64,000 bases of DNA from UBA1535 sp002323775. GTDB taxonomy: Bacteria > Bacillota > Clostridia > Tissierellales > Sedimentibacteraceae. Location of the stretch: positions 23,990 through 87,989 of the forward strand of contig DAMAHZ010000005.1 in assembly GCA_031993545.1 (NCBI GenBank), in the 5' to 3' direction. Shown piece after piece: positions 34,215-45,054 of this stretch. A program made the translations under genes and the position numbers. How positions within the stretch are numbered: the stretch's first letter is position 1; each line of letters opens with the position of its first letter. Below the pieces are notes generated by a model. The model ran no database searches, had not been told where the DNA came from, and was given only the letters and a program-made list of their open reading frames with translations.

Positions 34215-35336
34215 ATGAGAGCATTAAGGATTGTGCTAAGACAAAGCAGCGCAAATTATAGAAAAGAAGAAACTATCGATAATAAAATGACATATCCTTT
34301 ACCTCCGCTTTCGACGATTATAGGGGCATTACACGTTGCCTGCGGATATGAAGATTACAAGTTTATGGAATTGAGTATACAAGGAAAGTTTGAGTCTATG
34401 TCTAGGGAGCCTTATACTGACTATTGTTTTTTAAACTCAATAATGAATGATAGGGGTATTTTAGTTAAAATGAAAAATAGTTCACTACTCTCATCTGCTT
34501 TTACCAAAGTAGCATCTGCGAAAAATTCCGCCGGCAATGACTTCAGAAAGGAAATCACAATACAAGTTCACAACAGAGATTTGCTGACTGAATATCAAAA
34601 ACTCAAGGATTTAGCAGATGAAATAAAAAGGTATAAGGATACTGATTTGAAGAATGAAGTCTTTAAAATGGATGAAGAGATGAAATTATTAAAGGCTGAA
34701 AAGAAAAAAATTGACAAAGGCTCGCATGAGTATAAAGAAAAGGACCAAAGGGAAAAAGAGATAAGGCAAGCAAAAGATGAATTGATATCAAAGGTAAAAA
34801 TCTACGAAACAGAAAATTATTCTGAGCCTATCTCAAAATATCGCTCCTTGACTACTTCGCTTAAATATTATGAAATTTTACATAATATTGAATTGATTGT
34901 GCATGTAAAAGCTGATGATGAAGTTCTTAATACAATTTTAGAGAATGTTTATAATATAAAGTCAATTGGCAGAAGTGAAGATTTTGTAGATGTGATTGAG
35001 GCTAAGATTGTAGAACTTGTTCAGGATTGTGACTGCTCGGAGGAAACAGAAGAAACAAGTGAGTATTCAGCTTATCTGAGATATGAAGATGTTGTTTCTG
35101 AAGGCTTTAATGCGTCTAAAATATATACAAGAGTGAAAGGCGGCAGAAAAATTAATGGCACTATATACCATATGAATAAAAACTATAAAATTATTAATGA
35201 CCAGCGAATTTTTGAGAAAAAGAAGGTTATTTATACATCTAATTATTCAATAGAATCAACAAGTGAAAATGTTTGGTTAGATATTGATGACAGTAAAAAG
35301 GATGCCGTTAAAAAGTATATAGTTAATTTTATGTAA
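34215..35336 (+). CDS. cas5: Cas5 (Cas5t-like) with a long coiled-coil insertion
   Basis: Cas5 caps the 5' handle of the crRNA in Cascade. RALRIVLRQSSANYRKEETI and MTYPLPPLSTIIGALHVACG are the typical N-terminal RRM strand and Cas5t signature. I start at the ATG at 34215; a longer TTG frame begins inside the cas7 stop region. The 373 residues exceed the usual 220-260. Residues about 124-200 are a lysine/glutamate-rich predicted coiled coil (EYQKLKDLADEIKRYKDTDL ... REKEIRQAKDELISKVKIYE) inserted between the RRM and the C-terminal part, which ends IYHMNKNYKIINDQR. The insertion may be an accessory contact surface; its role is unknown. Confidence 0.87.
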   Translation: MRALRIVLRQSSANYRKEETIDNKMTYPLPPLSTIIGALHVACGYEDYKFMELSIQGKFESMSREPYTDYCFLNSIMNDRGILVKMKNSSLLSSAFTKVASAKNSAGNDFRKEITIQVHNRDLLTEYQKLKDLADEIKRYKDTDLKNEVFKMDEEMKLLKAEKKKIDKGSHEYKEKDQREKEIRQAKDELISKVKIYETENYSEPISKYRSLTTSLKYYEILHNIELIVHVKADDEVLNTILENVYNIKSIGRSEDFVDVIEAKIVELVQDCDCSEETEETSEYSAYLRYEDVVSEGFNASKIYTRVKGGRKINGTIYHMNKNYKIINDQRIFEKKKVIYTSNYSIESTSENVWLDIDDSKKDAVKKYIVNFM

Positions 35337-35482
35337 TTGTTAGAAAAGACTGTTACAAAAGATAGTAATCTGAATTTTATTTGAAATAAGTTATTAAATT
35401 TATTAAAATATTTTGAATTTATGAATATTAGGACAAGTATTAAGATTTTGTAACAGTCTATTTATAGAAAGGTAGAGGGAAA

Positions 35483-37870
35483 ATGGATGAAGATATTTTA
35501 AATTTGAATGAATATTTAGCAAAGCCTGACAAAACAATAAAAGAGCATATATCAGATTTGTTAAATGCACTTGAAATTTTAAAAAATATGGGCTATATAA
35601 AACGTGACAGAATATATAAATTATCAAAAAAAGCGTGTGAGCTGCACGATTTAGGAAAAGCAAATGATATGTTTCAAAAACGGGTTAAGTCTAATGAAGG
35701 TAAAAGGATAAAATTCAATGAAGAAAATGAAGTGTGTCACAATGTGTTATCACTTTGTTTTTTCAGCAAACAAAGTTTTGAAAATGAACAAGACTATATA
35801 TGTGTAGCTCATGCGGTGTTGAATCATCATGATTATGGTGATCCGCTTGTAATTTTATATGAAAAAAAAGATTTAATCAAAAAATTAATATCTAAATTTG
35901 CTAAAGTTAAATATCCTAAGCAAAGCGAACAATCTTTATTGGCAGATCCAAATACAGCTGAAAATAAGGATAATATACTTGTGAAGGGTTTCTTGCATAA
36001 GTGTGATTATAGTGCAAGTGCAGGGTACATAATTGAGTACAAAAATGACTTTTTGCTCAAGTGCTTAGAGGAGCTAACATATAAATGGAACAACTTGCAA
36101 GAATTTTGTAAAATTAATGCTGACAATAACATAATTATCACAGCTCCTACCGGAATGGGGAAAACTGAAGCCGGACTTTTATGGTTGGGTAATAATAAAA
36201 GTTTTTTTATTTTACCTATAAGAACAGCGATAAATGCAATGTATGACAGAATTAAAGAAAAAATTTTACTAAATAAAAACATAGATGAAAGGCTTGCGAT
36301 ATTGCATTCATCCTCAATGGAATACTATGTCAAGGAAGATGAAGAAGCTAAAAAAGATAGAAGCAAATTGCAAAATAGGGAAGATGAAGAAATCAATTTG
36401 CTTGAATATGAGAAAAAAGGAAAGAGCTTATCATTGCCACTTAACGTATCGACAATGGATCAGATTTTTGACTTTGTCTTTAAATATCAGGGTTATGAGC
36501 TAAAGCTTGCGACATTATCATATTCTAAGATAGTAATTGATGAAATTCAAATGTATAGTGCAGATTTGTTGGCATATTTGATATGCGGCATAGAAAAAAT
36601 AATAGAATTAGGTGGAAAAGTTGCAATACTTACAGCAACATTGCCACCGTTTATTTATGATTTGCTAAATAAAGAAAAAAATTCATTTATAAAGCAAGGC
36701 TTTGAAGATGATGATACAAGCAAAATTCGCCATAATGTAGAAATTAGAGAGTGTAAAATCAATTCATCAGATATATATGATTTTTATTTAAAAAACAAGC
36801 AAACTTCAAAGAGTAATAAAATATTGGTGGTATGCAATACTGTAAAAAAAGCACAGCAAATGTATGAAGAACTAAAAAATCCAAACTCGGAAAATTATAT
36901 ACAAGACGAGGAAGTTCTTAATATATTACACAGCTCTTTTATTAGAAGAGATAGAAATTTTAAAGAAAAAGAGATATTAAAATTTGGAAAAACATATCTG
37001 ACTGATGAAAAGGGTAAGGAGCTTACTGATGAAAATAATAATAAAATAATTGATGAGAGAGTTGGAATTTGGATAACTACATCTTTAGTAGAGGCAAGCT
37101 TGGATATAGATTTTGATTATTTATTTACAGAGCTGCAAGATTTAAGCTCATTGTTTCAAAGATTTGGACGTTGCAATAGAAAAGGTGAGAAAGATTGTAC
37201 TTTTGCAAACTGTTTTGTTTACACAGATATTGAAAAAAATCTTCTAACTAATGGAGATAAAGGATTTATTGATAAAGAAATTTATGAAGTGTCCAAAGAA
37301 GCCGTTTTAACAATTGAAGGCTTAATATCTGAAAAACAAAAATCACAGTTGATTGACAACTACTTAACTACAGAAAATTTAGAAAAAAGTGGATTTATAC
37401 AAAAATACAATAAAGAATATAGATTTATAAAAAACTTGAAACCATACAGCATAACTAAAACAGATGTAAGACTAAGAAATATATTAAGTGAAACTATTAT
37501 TCCTAGTCCGGTTTATGAACAAAATAAAAAAGAAATAGATGATTTAGAGGAAAAATTAAAAGAATGCACTCTAAAAATTAAAGAATACAATAAAAAATCC
37601 TCAGTGATTAGTCTGTCCGATAAGAATAAATCGGAATTAAATGAGCTAAAAAACGAAAAGGTTCTGATTAGACAGAAAATATATGATTTTACAGTAGATG
37701 TGGCTAATTATATAGTTTATGATAAAAATTACCAAGAGAAAAGGCAAAAATATAATAATGTAGTAATTAGTGATTATGAGAAAATAATGGTATTTGAATG
37801 CCAATATGATGATATGGGGTTTAAGAAGATAGACTATAAAAATTTTATTAGAGAACCGGGTTTTGTATAA
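35483..37870 (+). CDS. cas3: Cas3 helicase-nuclease
   Basis: A 795-residue effector recruited by Cascade to unwind and degrade target DNA. The N-terminal HD nuclease carries CELHDLGKANDMFQ and AHAVLNHHDYGDP. The SF2 helicase has Walker A APTGMGKTEAGLL, motif II VIDEIQMYS (DEIQ in place of the commoner DEVH/DECH), motif III ILTATLP, and motif VI SSLFQRFGRCNRKGEKD. The C-terminus has a charged helical segment. There are 146 non-coding bases between cas5 and cas3, so cas3 may have its own expression level. The SD AAAGGTAGAGGG precedes the ATG. Confidence 0.93.
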   Translation: MDEDILNLNEYLAKPDKTIKEHISDLLNALEILKNMGYIKRDRIYKLSKKACELHDLGKANDMFQKRVKSNEGKRIKFNEENEVCHNVLSLCFFSKQSFENEQDYICVAHAVLNHHDYGDPLVILYEKKDLIKKLISKFAKVKYPKQSEQSLLADPNTAENKDNILVKGFLHKCDYSASAGYIIEYKNDFLLKCLEELTYKWNNLQEFCKINADNNIIITAPTGMGKTEAGLLWLGNNKSFFILPIRTAINAMYDRIKEKILLNKNIDERLAILHSSSMEYYVKEDEEAKKDRSKLQNREDEEINLLEYEKKGKSLSLPLNVSTMDQIFDFVFKYQGYELKLATLSYSKIVIDEIQMYSADLLAYLICGIEKIIELGGKVAILTATLPPFIYDLLNKEKNSFIKQGFEDDDTSKIRHNVEIRECKINSSDIYDFYLKNKQTSKSNKILVVCNTVKKAQQMYEELKNPNSENYIQDEEVLNILHSSFIRRDRNFKEKEILKFGKTYLTDEKGKELTDENNNKIIDERVGIWITTSLVEASLDIDFDYLFTELQDLSSLFQRFGRCNRKGEKDCTFANCFVYTDIEKNLLTNGDKGFIDKEIYEVSKEAVLTIEGLISEKQKSQLIDNYLTTENLEKSGFIQKYNKEYRFIKNLKPYSITKTDVRLRNILSETIIPSPVYEQNKKEIDDLEEKLKECTLKIKEYNKKSSVISLSDKNKSELNELKNEKVLIRQKIYDFTVDVANYIVYDKNYQEKRQKYNNVVISDYEKIMVFECQYDDMGFKKIDYKNFIREPGFV

Positions 37871-37891
37871 ATTTTCAAGCGAGGTGAGATA

Positions 37892-38386
37892 TTGGAAAAA
37901 GAAATTACCGGAGTTATGATTTACTACTACAAGGTTTGTACCAGAAAGCTATGGTACTTTTATCATGAAATACAGATGGAACAGACAAATGAGAATGTTG
38001 CAATAGGGAAAGTGTTAGATAATGAAGCATATTCTAAAGAGGACAAGCATATTAATATTGATAATGTAATTAATATTGACTTTATTAAAACTAAGGGAAT
38101 TTTGCACGAGGTTAAAAAGAGTAAAAAAATAGAAGATGCAAGCATATTGCAAGTAAAATATTATCTGTATTATCTAAAAAAAAGAGGAGTGCTAGGAATA
38201 ACCGGAAAGATAGATTATCCGCTCATAAAGCAGTCAATAGAAGTTACTTTAACAAAAGAGGATGAGGAAAATATAGAAGCTATTTTATTGAATATAAGAA
38301 GAATAGCAGAAAAAGATATACCGCCGGATTTAAAGAAAAAAAGCATTTGCAAATCATGTGCATATTTTGATTTGTGCTATATTTGA
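37892..38386 (+). CDS. cas4: Cas4 exonuclease
   Basis: A 164-residue Fe-S RecB-like exonuclease of the adaptation stage that helps define the PAM end of new spacers. EITGVMIYYYKVCTRKLWYF carries the first Fe-S cysteine; the C-terminus CKSCAYFDLC has the other three. The catalytic core is GILHEVKKSKKIEDASILQV and KYYLYYLKKRG. It starts at TTG with GAGGTGA seven bases upstream, 21 bases after cas3. The end overlaps the extended cas1 frame but not the chosen cas1 start. Confidence 0.92.
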   Translation: MEKEITGVMIYYYKVCTRKLWYFYHEIQMEQTNENVAIGKVLDNEAYSKEDKHINIDNVINIDFIKTKGILHEVKKSKKIEDASILQVKYYLYYLKKRGVLGITGKIDYPLIKQSIEVTLTKEDEENIEAILLNIRRIAEKDIPPDLKKKSICKSCAYFDLCYI

Positions 38387-38405
38387 AGCAAAACGGGAGG
38401 ATGAT

Positions 38406-39398
38406 ATGCAAAAAAGTTATTATATCTACAATAATGGAACGTTAAAAAGAAAAGATAATACCGTAACATTTGTAGATGAACACAGTGAAAAAAGGGATAT
38501 TCCTATAGAGACAGTCAAGGATTTTTATGTTATGTCTGAAATGGATTTTAATACAAGTTTAATTAATTTTTTATCTCAACATGGAGTAGTTGTTCATTTC
38601 TTTAATTACTATAGCTTTTACTCCGGCAGCTTTTATCCAAGAGAAAAACTAGTTTCAGGAAACTTATTGGTGAAGCAGGTGGAGCATTATGTAGATGATG
38701 GTAAACGTATGTGTGTTGCGAAATCATTTATAGATGCAGCCGCAGATAATATTTACAGAAATTTAAGATATTACAATTCCAGAGGTAAAAATGTTCAAGA
38801 GTACATGGATAATATAGATAGTATAAGAAAACAAATACCGTTAAGCAAAACGATAAATGAGTTAATGGGTTATGAAGGAAATATTAGAAAAATATATTAT
38901 CAATCATGGAATATAATAATTGATCAAGAAATTAACTTTGAAAAACGTGTGAAAAATCCGCCTGATAATATGATTAATACTATGATTTCATTTGTAAACA
39001 CATTAATATACACTAAGGTTTTAAGCGAAATATATCAAACACAATTAAATCCTACTGTAAGCTATTTACATGAACCGGGTAGCAGACGTTTTTCATTATC
39101 TCTTGATATAGCTGAAATTTTCAAGCCAATTATAGGGGATAGACTAATATTCTCGTTGTTGAATAAAAGACAAATAACAGAAAAGAGCTTTACCAGAAAT
39201 CTAAATTATTTGCATTTAACAAAAGAAGCGTCTAAAATAATAGTTGGTGAACTCGACGAAAAATTACAAACAACAATAAAGCATAAGGAATTAAATAAGT
39301 CAGTTTCATACCAATATCTAATAAGATTGGAATGCTATAAGTTAGTTAAGCATTTATTAGGCGAAAAAGAATATGATCCATTTAAAATATGGTGGTAA
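38406..39398 (+). CDS. cas1: Cas1 integrase
   Basis: A 330-residue spacer integrase that acts with Cas2 at the leader-repeat junction. It begins QKSYYIYNNGTLKRKDNTVT. Catalytic residues lie in ELMGYEGNIRKIYYQSW (Glu), SYLHEPGSRRFSLSLD (His) and LDIAEIFKP (Asp/Glu). I use the ATG at 38406, because GGGAGG lies five bases upstream; a longer frame from 38358 runs inside cas4. Confidence 0.95.
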   Translation: MQKSYYIYNNGTLKRKDNTVTFVDEHSEKRDIPIETVKDFYVMSEMDFNTSLINFLSQHGVVVHFFNYYSFYSGSFYPREKLVSGNLLVKQVEHYVDDGKRMCVAKSFIDAAADNIYRNLRYYNSRGKNVQEYMDNIDSIRKQIPLSKTINELMGYEGNIRKIYYQSWNIIIDQEINFEKRVKNPPDNMINTMISFVNTLIYTKVLSEIYQTQLNPTVSYLHEPGSRRFSLSLDIAEIFKPIIGDRLIFSLLNKRQITEKSFTRNLNYLHLTKEASKIIVGELDEKLQTTIKHKELNKSVSYQYLIRLECYKLVKHLLGEKEYDPFKIWW

Positions 39399-39418
39399 AT
39401 TAGAATGGAGGTATTGAA

Positions 39419-39697
39419 ATGTATGTAATATTAGTGTATGATATAAGTAGTGATGAAAATGGTCAAAGGGTCTTGAACAAAACATTTAAGATTTGTAAAA
39501 AATATTTGTCACATATTCAAAACTCCGTATTTGAAGGAGAAATTTCTGAATCTAAAATTATGAAGCTACACTATGAACTAAATGATGTTATAAGAGAAAA
39601 TATAGATTCTATAATAATATTTAAAAGTAGAAATGAAAAATGGCTTGATAAGGAGATGTGGGGAGTAAAAGAGGATAAAACAAACAACTTTATTTAA
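39419..39697 (+). CDS. cas2: Cas2
   Basis: A 92-residue Cas2, the dimeric partner of Cas1. MYVILVYDISSDENGQRVLN carries the conserved Asp after the first strand; CKKYLSHIQNSVFEGEISES is the second strand region. The SD TGGAGG is seven bases before the ATG. It is the last gene of the operon, 180 bases before the first repeat. Confidence 0.95.
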   Translation: MYVILVYDISSDENGQRVLNKTFKICKKYLSHIQNSVFEGEISESKIMKLHYELNDVIRENIDSIIIFKSRNEKWLDKEMWGVKEDKTNNFI

Positions 39698-39876
39698 TTC
39701 TGTCGACCATACATAAATGCAAAACCCCATATTCTCGACAAACTTTAAAAATTCAACCTTAATTAGCAAGAACGATGTAAAAATAATGTGCCTTTTAATG
39801 AAAAATTATTAAAAAAATATTAATCGACTGAAATGCACATCAAAGTCGTTGTAATAGCTGACCTTTGCGTTTGCGG
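39698..39876 (+). promoter_or_regulatory. CRISPR leader
   Basis: AT-rich, non-coding DNA directly between cas2 and repeat 1. Its place upstream of the intact repeats, with the truncated repeat at the far end, sets the direction of transcription and of spacer addition. Confidence 0.8.
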
Positions 39877-41784
39877 ATTGATTATAGACCATATTGGAAT
39901 TTGAATTATAAAATTACTGGATTTTTAGGAGCATTCACAGCATTGATTATAGACCATATTGGAATTTGAATTAGTGATTTCGCCTAAATCTAATAAATCT
40001 CTTTGTAAATTGATTATAGACCATATTGGAATTTGAATGTAATAAACAATATAAAAATAACTATAAATACATATTAATTGATTATAGACCATATTGGAAT
40101 TTGAATCCGGTAACCTTATTAATATATCCCCCTACGCAATGATTGATTATAGACCATATTGGAATTTGAATATAGGAACTGAAAGAATATCAAAAGATGG
40201 TTACATAATTGATTATAGACCATATTGGAATTTGAATATATGCCAATAATGGTAAAACAGCTATTAGAAACGCATTGATTATAGACCATATTGGAATTTG
40301 AATACAGCAAATTAACGAGTGCAATGCAATCTTGAATAGCATTGATTATAGACCATATTGGAATTTGAATTGTTTAATTGTCTTTCTAAATAAGCAATTG
40401 TTATTCCATTGATTATAGACCATATTGGAATTTGAATAAAAATTCTGCTGCCTTTTTTACCCCTACAGCTCCTAATTGATTATAGACCATATTGGAATTT
40501 GAATTAATAATCACCTCTAAATCGTTTTTTATTAGTATGATTGATTATAGACCATATTGGAATTTGAATATTGAAAGAGCAAAAGCTTGGATATACGAAC
40601 AGCAAGATTGATTATAGACCATATTGGAATTTGAATTAATAAATTTATAGGAATAATACTTGATGAATCTAGTAATTGATTATAGACCATATTGGAATTT
40701 GAATAGTTTAACAGGCTTGTTTGTTCTGCCCTCCCATTGATTGATTATAGACCATATTGGAATTTGAATTATTGTATATCTGTTTTTATTCCGATAGTTT
40801 CTAACATTGATTATAGACCATATTGGAATTTGAATGGTATTCAAGAAGGTACACCTATGAACGAACATAAATTGATTATAGACCATATTGGAATTTGAAT
40901 TGTTATGTTCCTGAATTATCAGATTCAGTATATAATTGATTATAGACCATATTGGAATTTGAATTGATACTCCAGGAGGAGATTATAGTGGAGACTATAA
41001 GCATTGATTATAGACCATATTGGAATTTGAATAAATAACATTTTGGTAGTTATCCCATATCTCTTTTAAATTGATTATAGACCATATTGGAATTTGAATA
41101 GAAAGCTCCAAAAATGAAAGGCGATAAGCCGATTAATTGATTATAGACCATATTGGAATTTGAATAAAGTTTAGGTGATACCGTAGACACTATATCTAAA
41201 TTGATTATAGACCATATTGGAATTTGAATAGTATAGAAGCCGTATTTACCTTTTGTCCCGCTACGACATTGATTATAGACCATATTGGAATTTGAATGAG
41301 CTATTGACAGCGATATTATTATTGATTTAATCAAAATTGATTATAGACCATATTGGAATTTGAATGAGGAAAGTATACCTTGTATATGGTCCGCCTTTGT
41401 ATTGATTATAGACCATATTGGAATTTGAATGGGGGTACGGAAAATATATTCCGTGTTGAGCCACTATTGATTATAGACCATATTGGAATTTGAATGTGAT
41501 TGGTGGCTTTGCCACTTCTGTTTTTGCTTTTCATTGATTATAGACCATATTGGAATTTGAATTACTGTCTATGTCATAAGGCACAGATTGCAAAAGATTG
41601 ATTATAGACCATATTGGAATTTGAATTTTGTAATATACTTACTTGATAAAGAGCTAATTGTTTCAATTGATTATAGACCATATTGGAATTTGAATCTTTT
41701 TTGTAATCTATATAGCACTATGAAATCTAATTGATTATAGACCATATTGGAATTTGAATTTTGTAATATACTTACTTGATAAAG

Positions 41785-41884
41785 NNNNNNNNNNNNNNNN
41801 NNNNNNNNNNNNNNNNNNNNNNNNNNNNNNNNNNNNNNNNNNNNNNNNNNNNNNNNNNNNNNNNNNNNNNNNNNNNNNNNNNNN
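41785..41884. other. Assembly gap (100 N) in the array
   Basis: The gap splits a spacer whose two visible halves rebuild the spacer that lies before the repeat at 41666 (TTGTAATATACTTACTTG start, AGCTAATTGTTTC end), apart from a missing A before the next repeat. The gap size is nominal. Confidence 0.95.
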
Positions 41885-42876
41885 AGCTAATTGTTTCATT
41901 GATTATAGACCATATTGGAATTTGAATTAAGATTATCATACATTTCTATTATTCTTTGTTCATTGATTATAGACCATATTGGAATTTGAATTAATATGGA
42001 GCTAGACAAGTTGAAAAAGAACGCTATATTGATTATAGACCATATTGGAATTTGAATTGGGAATTGGAAAGCAAATTGTTATAAATGAGCGTAATTGATT
42101 ATAGACCATATTGGAATTTGAATATAGAGGGATATTATCTAGCTTTTAGCGGTGGTAAAGATTGATTATAGACCATATTGGAATTTGAATATAGCAAAGC
42201 TAAAGGTTTACTAATAGTAATATCAATTGATTATAGACCATATTGGAATTTGAATGGGCTATGTGTTCCCTCTATATGTAAAAAATTTTCATTGATTATA
42301 GACCATATTGGAATTTGAATAAATAAAAATATAGCTTTTGAAGTGTTGAAAAACTTGATTGATTATAGACCATATTGGAATTTGAATATTTTTAAAGCTG
42401 ACAAAATTATAATAGAACAATTATTGATTATAGACCATATTGGAATTTGAATAGTGATTATGTAAAATTACATAATTTAAAATTATAAAATTGATTATAG
42501 ACCATATTGGAATTTGAATATTAGACGAAGCTAAACCTAAAAACAAAAATATTTCTATTGATTATAGACCATATTGGAATTTGAATTTTTAATAAAAAAT
42601 ATGGAATATGTCAAGATGGTTTTTATTGATTATAGACCATATTGGAATTTGAATATACAGGTAATGGATTAGATGCCACAACTTTTGCAGGCATTGATTA
42701 TAGACCATATTGGAATTTGAATCAAAGAGCAATAGTATTAAAAGCTAGACAGATGGATTGATTATAGACCATATTGGAATTTGAATGATTAGCCACCTTG
42801 GTCTCTCTATTTCACCTTTTAATTGATTATAGACCATATTGGAATTTGAATGATTAGCCACCTTGGTCTCTCTATT

Positions 42877-42976
42877 NNNNNNNNNNNNNNNNNNNNNNNN
42901 NNNNNNNNNNNNNNNNNNNNNNNNNNNNNNNNNNNNNNNNNNNNNNNNNNNNNNNNNNNNNNNNNNNNNNNNNNNN
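42877..42976. other. Assembly gap (100 N) in the array
   Basis: The gap splits a second copy of the spacer just before it (GATTAGCCACCTTGG start, TCACCTTTTA end). Both halves match it exactly. Confidence 0.95.
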
Positions 42977-44189
42977 TCACCTTTTAATTGATTATAGACC
43001 ATATTGGAATTTGAATAGGACAACAAGACTGCCAACTGAGGGGACTATAGATAATTGATTATAGACCATATTGGAATTTGAATCTGTATCATCTTTTTTG
43101 TATATTATATTATCTTTTTTTATTGATTATAGACCATATTGGAATTTGAATAAGGATGGCGAGGTGAATATATGTTATTAAAATGCGAATTGATTATAGA
43201 CCATATTGGAATTTGAATGAAGATTTTTCAGAGTGGTTAAATAATTATTTTGAAATTGATTATAGACCATATTGGAATTTGAATTAAGGAATATACTTGA
43301 TTCTTTTTCATACCCTAAATTATTGATTATAGACCATATTGGAATTTGAATTGTTTTCTTAGCCATTACATAATCACGCCCAAATCAATTGATTATAGAC
43401 CATATTGGAATTTGAATAAAGCTATGTTGTATCCTAATAATACTTTATGTATAATTGATTATAGACCATATTGTAATTTGAATAAAGATAAAATGCCTTA
43501 TTGGGTAGTTGATAAAAGATTGATTATAGACCATATTGGAATTTGAATAATATCTTGAGAAATCTTTGTTAATTCAGAAAGTTTATTGATTATAGACCAT
43601 ATTGGAATTTGAATCAAAATCTATTATGTTCTTTATTATGACACTTATGATTGATTATAGACCATATTGGAATTTGAATTTTTTAAATTGAGTAGGCTCA
43701 TAACCTATATTAAATTGATTATAGACCATATTGGAATTTGAATTTTGGTATATAAGAAGTTTTTCCATCACTGCTTAATTGATTATAGACCATATTGGAA
43801 TTTGAATCTACCTAATGCGTGTAATCCTGCCTTGTTTTCATCAAATTGATTATAGACCATATTGGAATTTGAATTATGTCCAACAATCTCTCCTGATTTA
43901 ACACTCTGTCCAATTGATTATAGACCATATTGGAATTTGAATGGCGAAGTGCAAGCTATTTATAGTATAATCAACGATATTGATTATAGACCATATTGGA
44001 ATTTGAATTTTATACGTTTATTATTATCATTCCACCCAAGCTCAGATTGATTATAGACCATATTGGAATTTGAATAAGGAGTCAATTGCCATATTTCGCA
44101 CAAGTTAATGAGATTGATTATAGACCATATTGGAATTTGAATATATGTCCAAATTCATCAAGCACACGCTTTATTAAATTGATTATAGA

Positions 44190-45054
44190 TCTTTACTAAA
44201 AAGGTAGTTGAGAATGTTAAATATTATAAATTACATTAAAAAATAAATCTGTCTAATGACATATAATTAAAACTAATGATATTTGTTATCCGTTATATAG
44301 TAAAACCTACAATAAAATGGTAAAGCTAAAGATTTATATTGTAATAGATGTTATTAATAAAATATCATATTTAAGTGATAAAATATATATGCTATGCAAT
44401 AGCTGATATCCAAGTAAATTAATTGTTGAAAAACATTTTTTACGGAGAGTTGTATCATTTGTACAATTAAGAAGATTTTTATTTCTTTTAAACTTACATA
44501 TTGTTATGTAATTAATAACAAAAGTTTAATTTTTAATATTTTAATAAAGCTATATAAGAAAAAACGGAGTAATAGTATTAAATTTATCTACTCTGATTGT
44601 GTAAATAAAACATCACTACAAGCTATCAAAACAATTTCAAATGCTACAGGATTGTTATGATTATTTTTATTGAACAAATTTAGTATTAAATTTATTCAAT
44701 TTAAAATTTATAGCAAAATTTTTAACAAATTTTTTATATTTCAAAAAAATAAACATTCTATACTAGAAAATATATGGTATAATAAAAGTATCTTAATATT
44801 AATTTATAAATAGTCAATATGGTTAAGATTATGAATAATAATTGTAATGCAATAATTTATTTTTAAAAGAAGTTAAGACGATAAAAAACTAGATATAGAT
44901 ATTTCTCTATATTATATATTTGCGTAGATATAGAGTGAACGATAGTAATAAAAAATTTAACATATAGGAATTTCCTATATCGTATATTTACATAAATAAA
45001 AAATATAATTAGTATAGCAACGCTATGACTTTACCAAACACGGAGGTATAAAAA
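44190..45054. other. Long AT-rich intergenic region after the array
   Basis: No gene or RNA is recognised. Near its right end lie two related palindromes, TATAGATATTTCTCTATA (44894) and TATAGGAATTTCCTATA (44963), 69 bases apart, followed by AT-rich promoter-like DNA leading to the DUF2207 gene. Confidence 0.4.
44894..44979 (+). promoter_or_regulatory. Pair of palindromes upstream of DUF2207
   Basis: TATAGGAA-T-TTCCTATA is a perfect 8-bp inverted repeat; the upstream TATAGA-N6-TCTATA is related. They may be operators for the DUF2207-LemA operon. Confidence 0.35.

Larger units (their letters stand above)
39877..44189 (+). CRISPR. Type I-B CRISPR array, 62 full repeats plus a truncated last repeat
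   Basis: I count 62 full 30-bp repeats beginning ATTGATTATAGACC and ending ATTGGAATTTGAAT, from 39877 to a last full copy at 44113. A final copy at 44178 keeps only its first 12 bases, so the leader end is at cas2. Spacers are mostly 34-38 bases. The repeat at 43454 has one change (TTGTAATTT). The 3' end ATTTGAAT is the expected crRNA handle. Two runs of 100 N interrupt the array, each inside a spacer that duplicates one found just before. The true number of units is therefore uncertain. Frames seen on either strand here are repeat artefacts, not genes. Confidence 0.98.

Noticed and set aside
40119..44050. Several open frames on both strands across the CRISPR array
   Set aside because: They are made of translated repeats (recurring SNSNMVYNQ, IQIPIWSIIN or IDYRPYWNLN) and have no independent coding signal.
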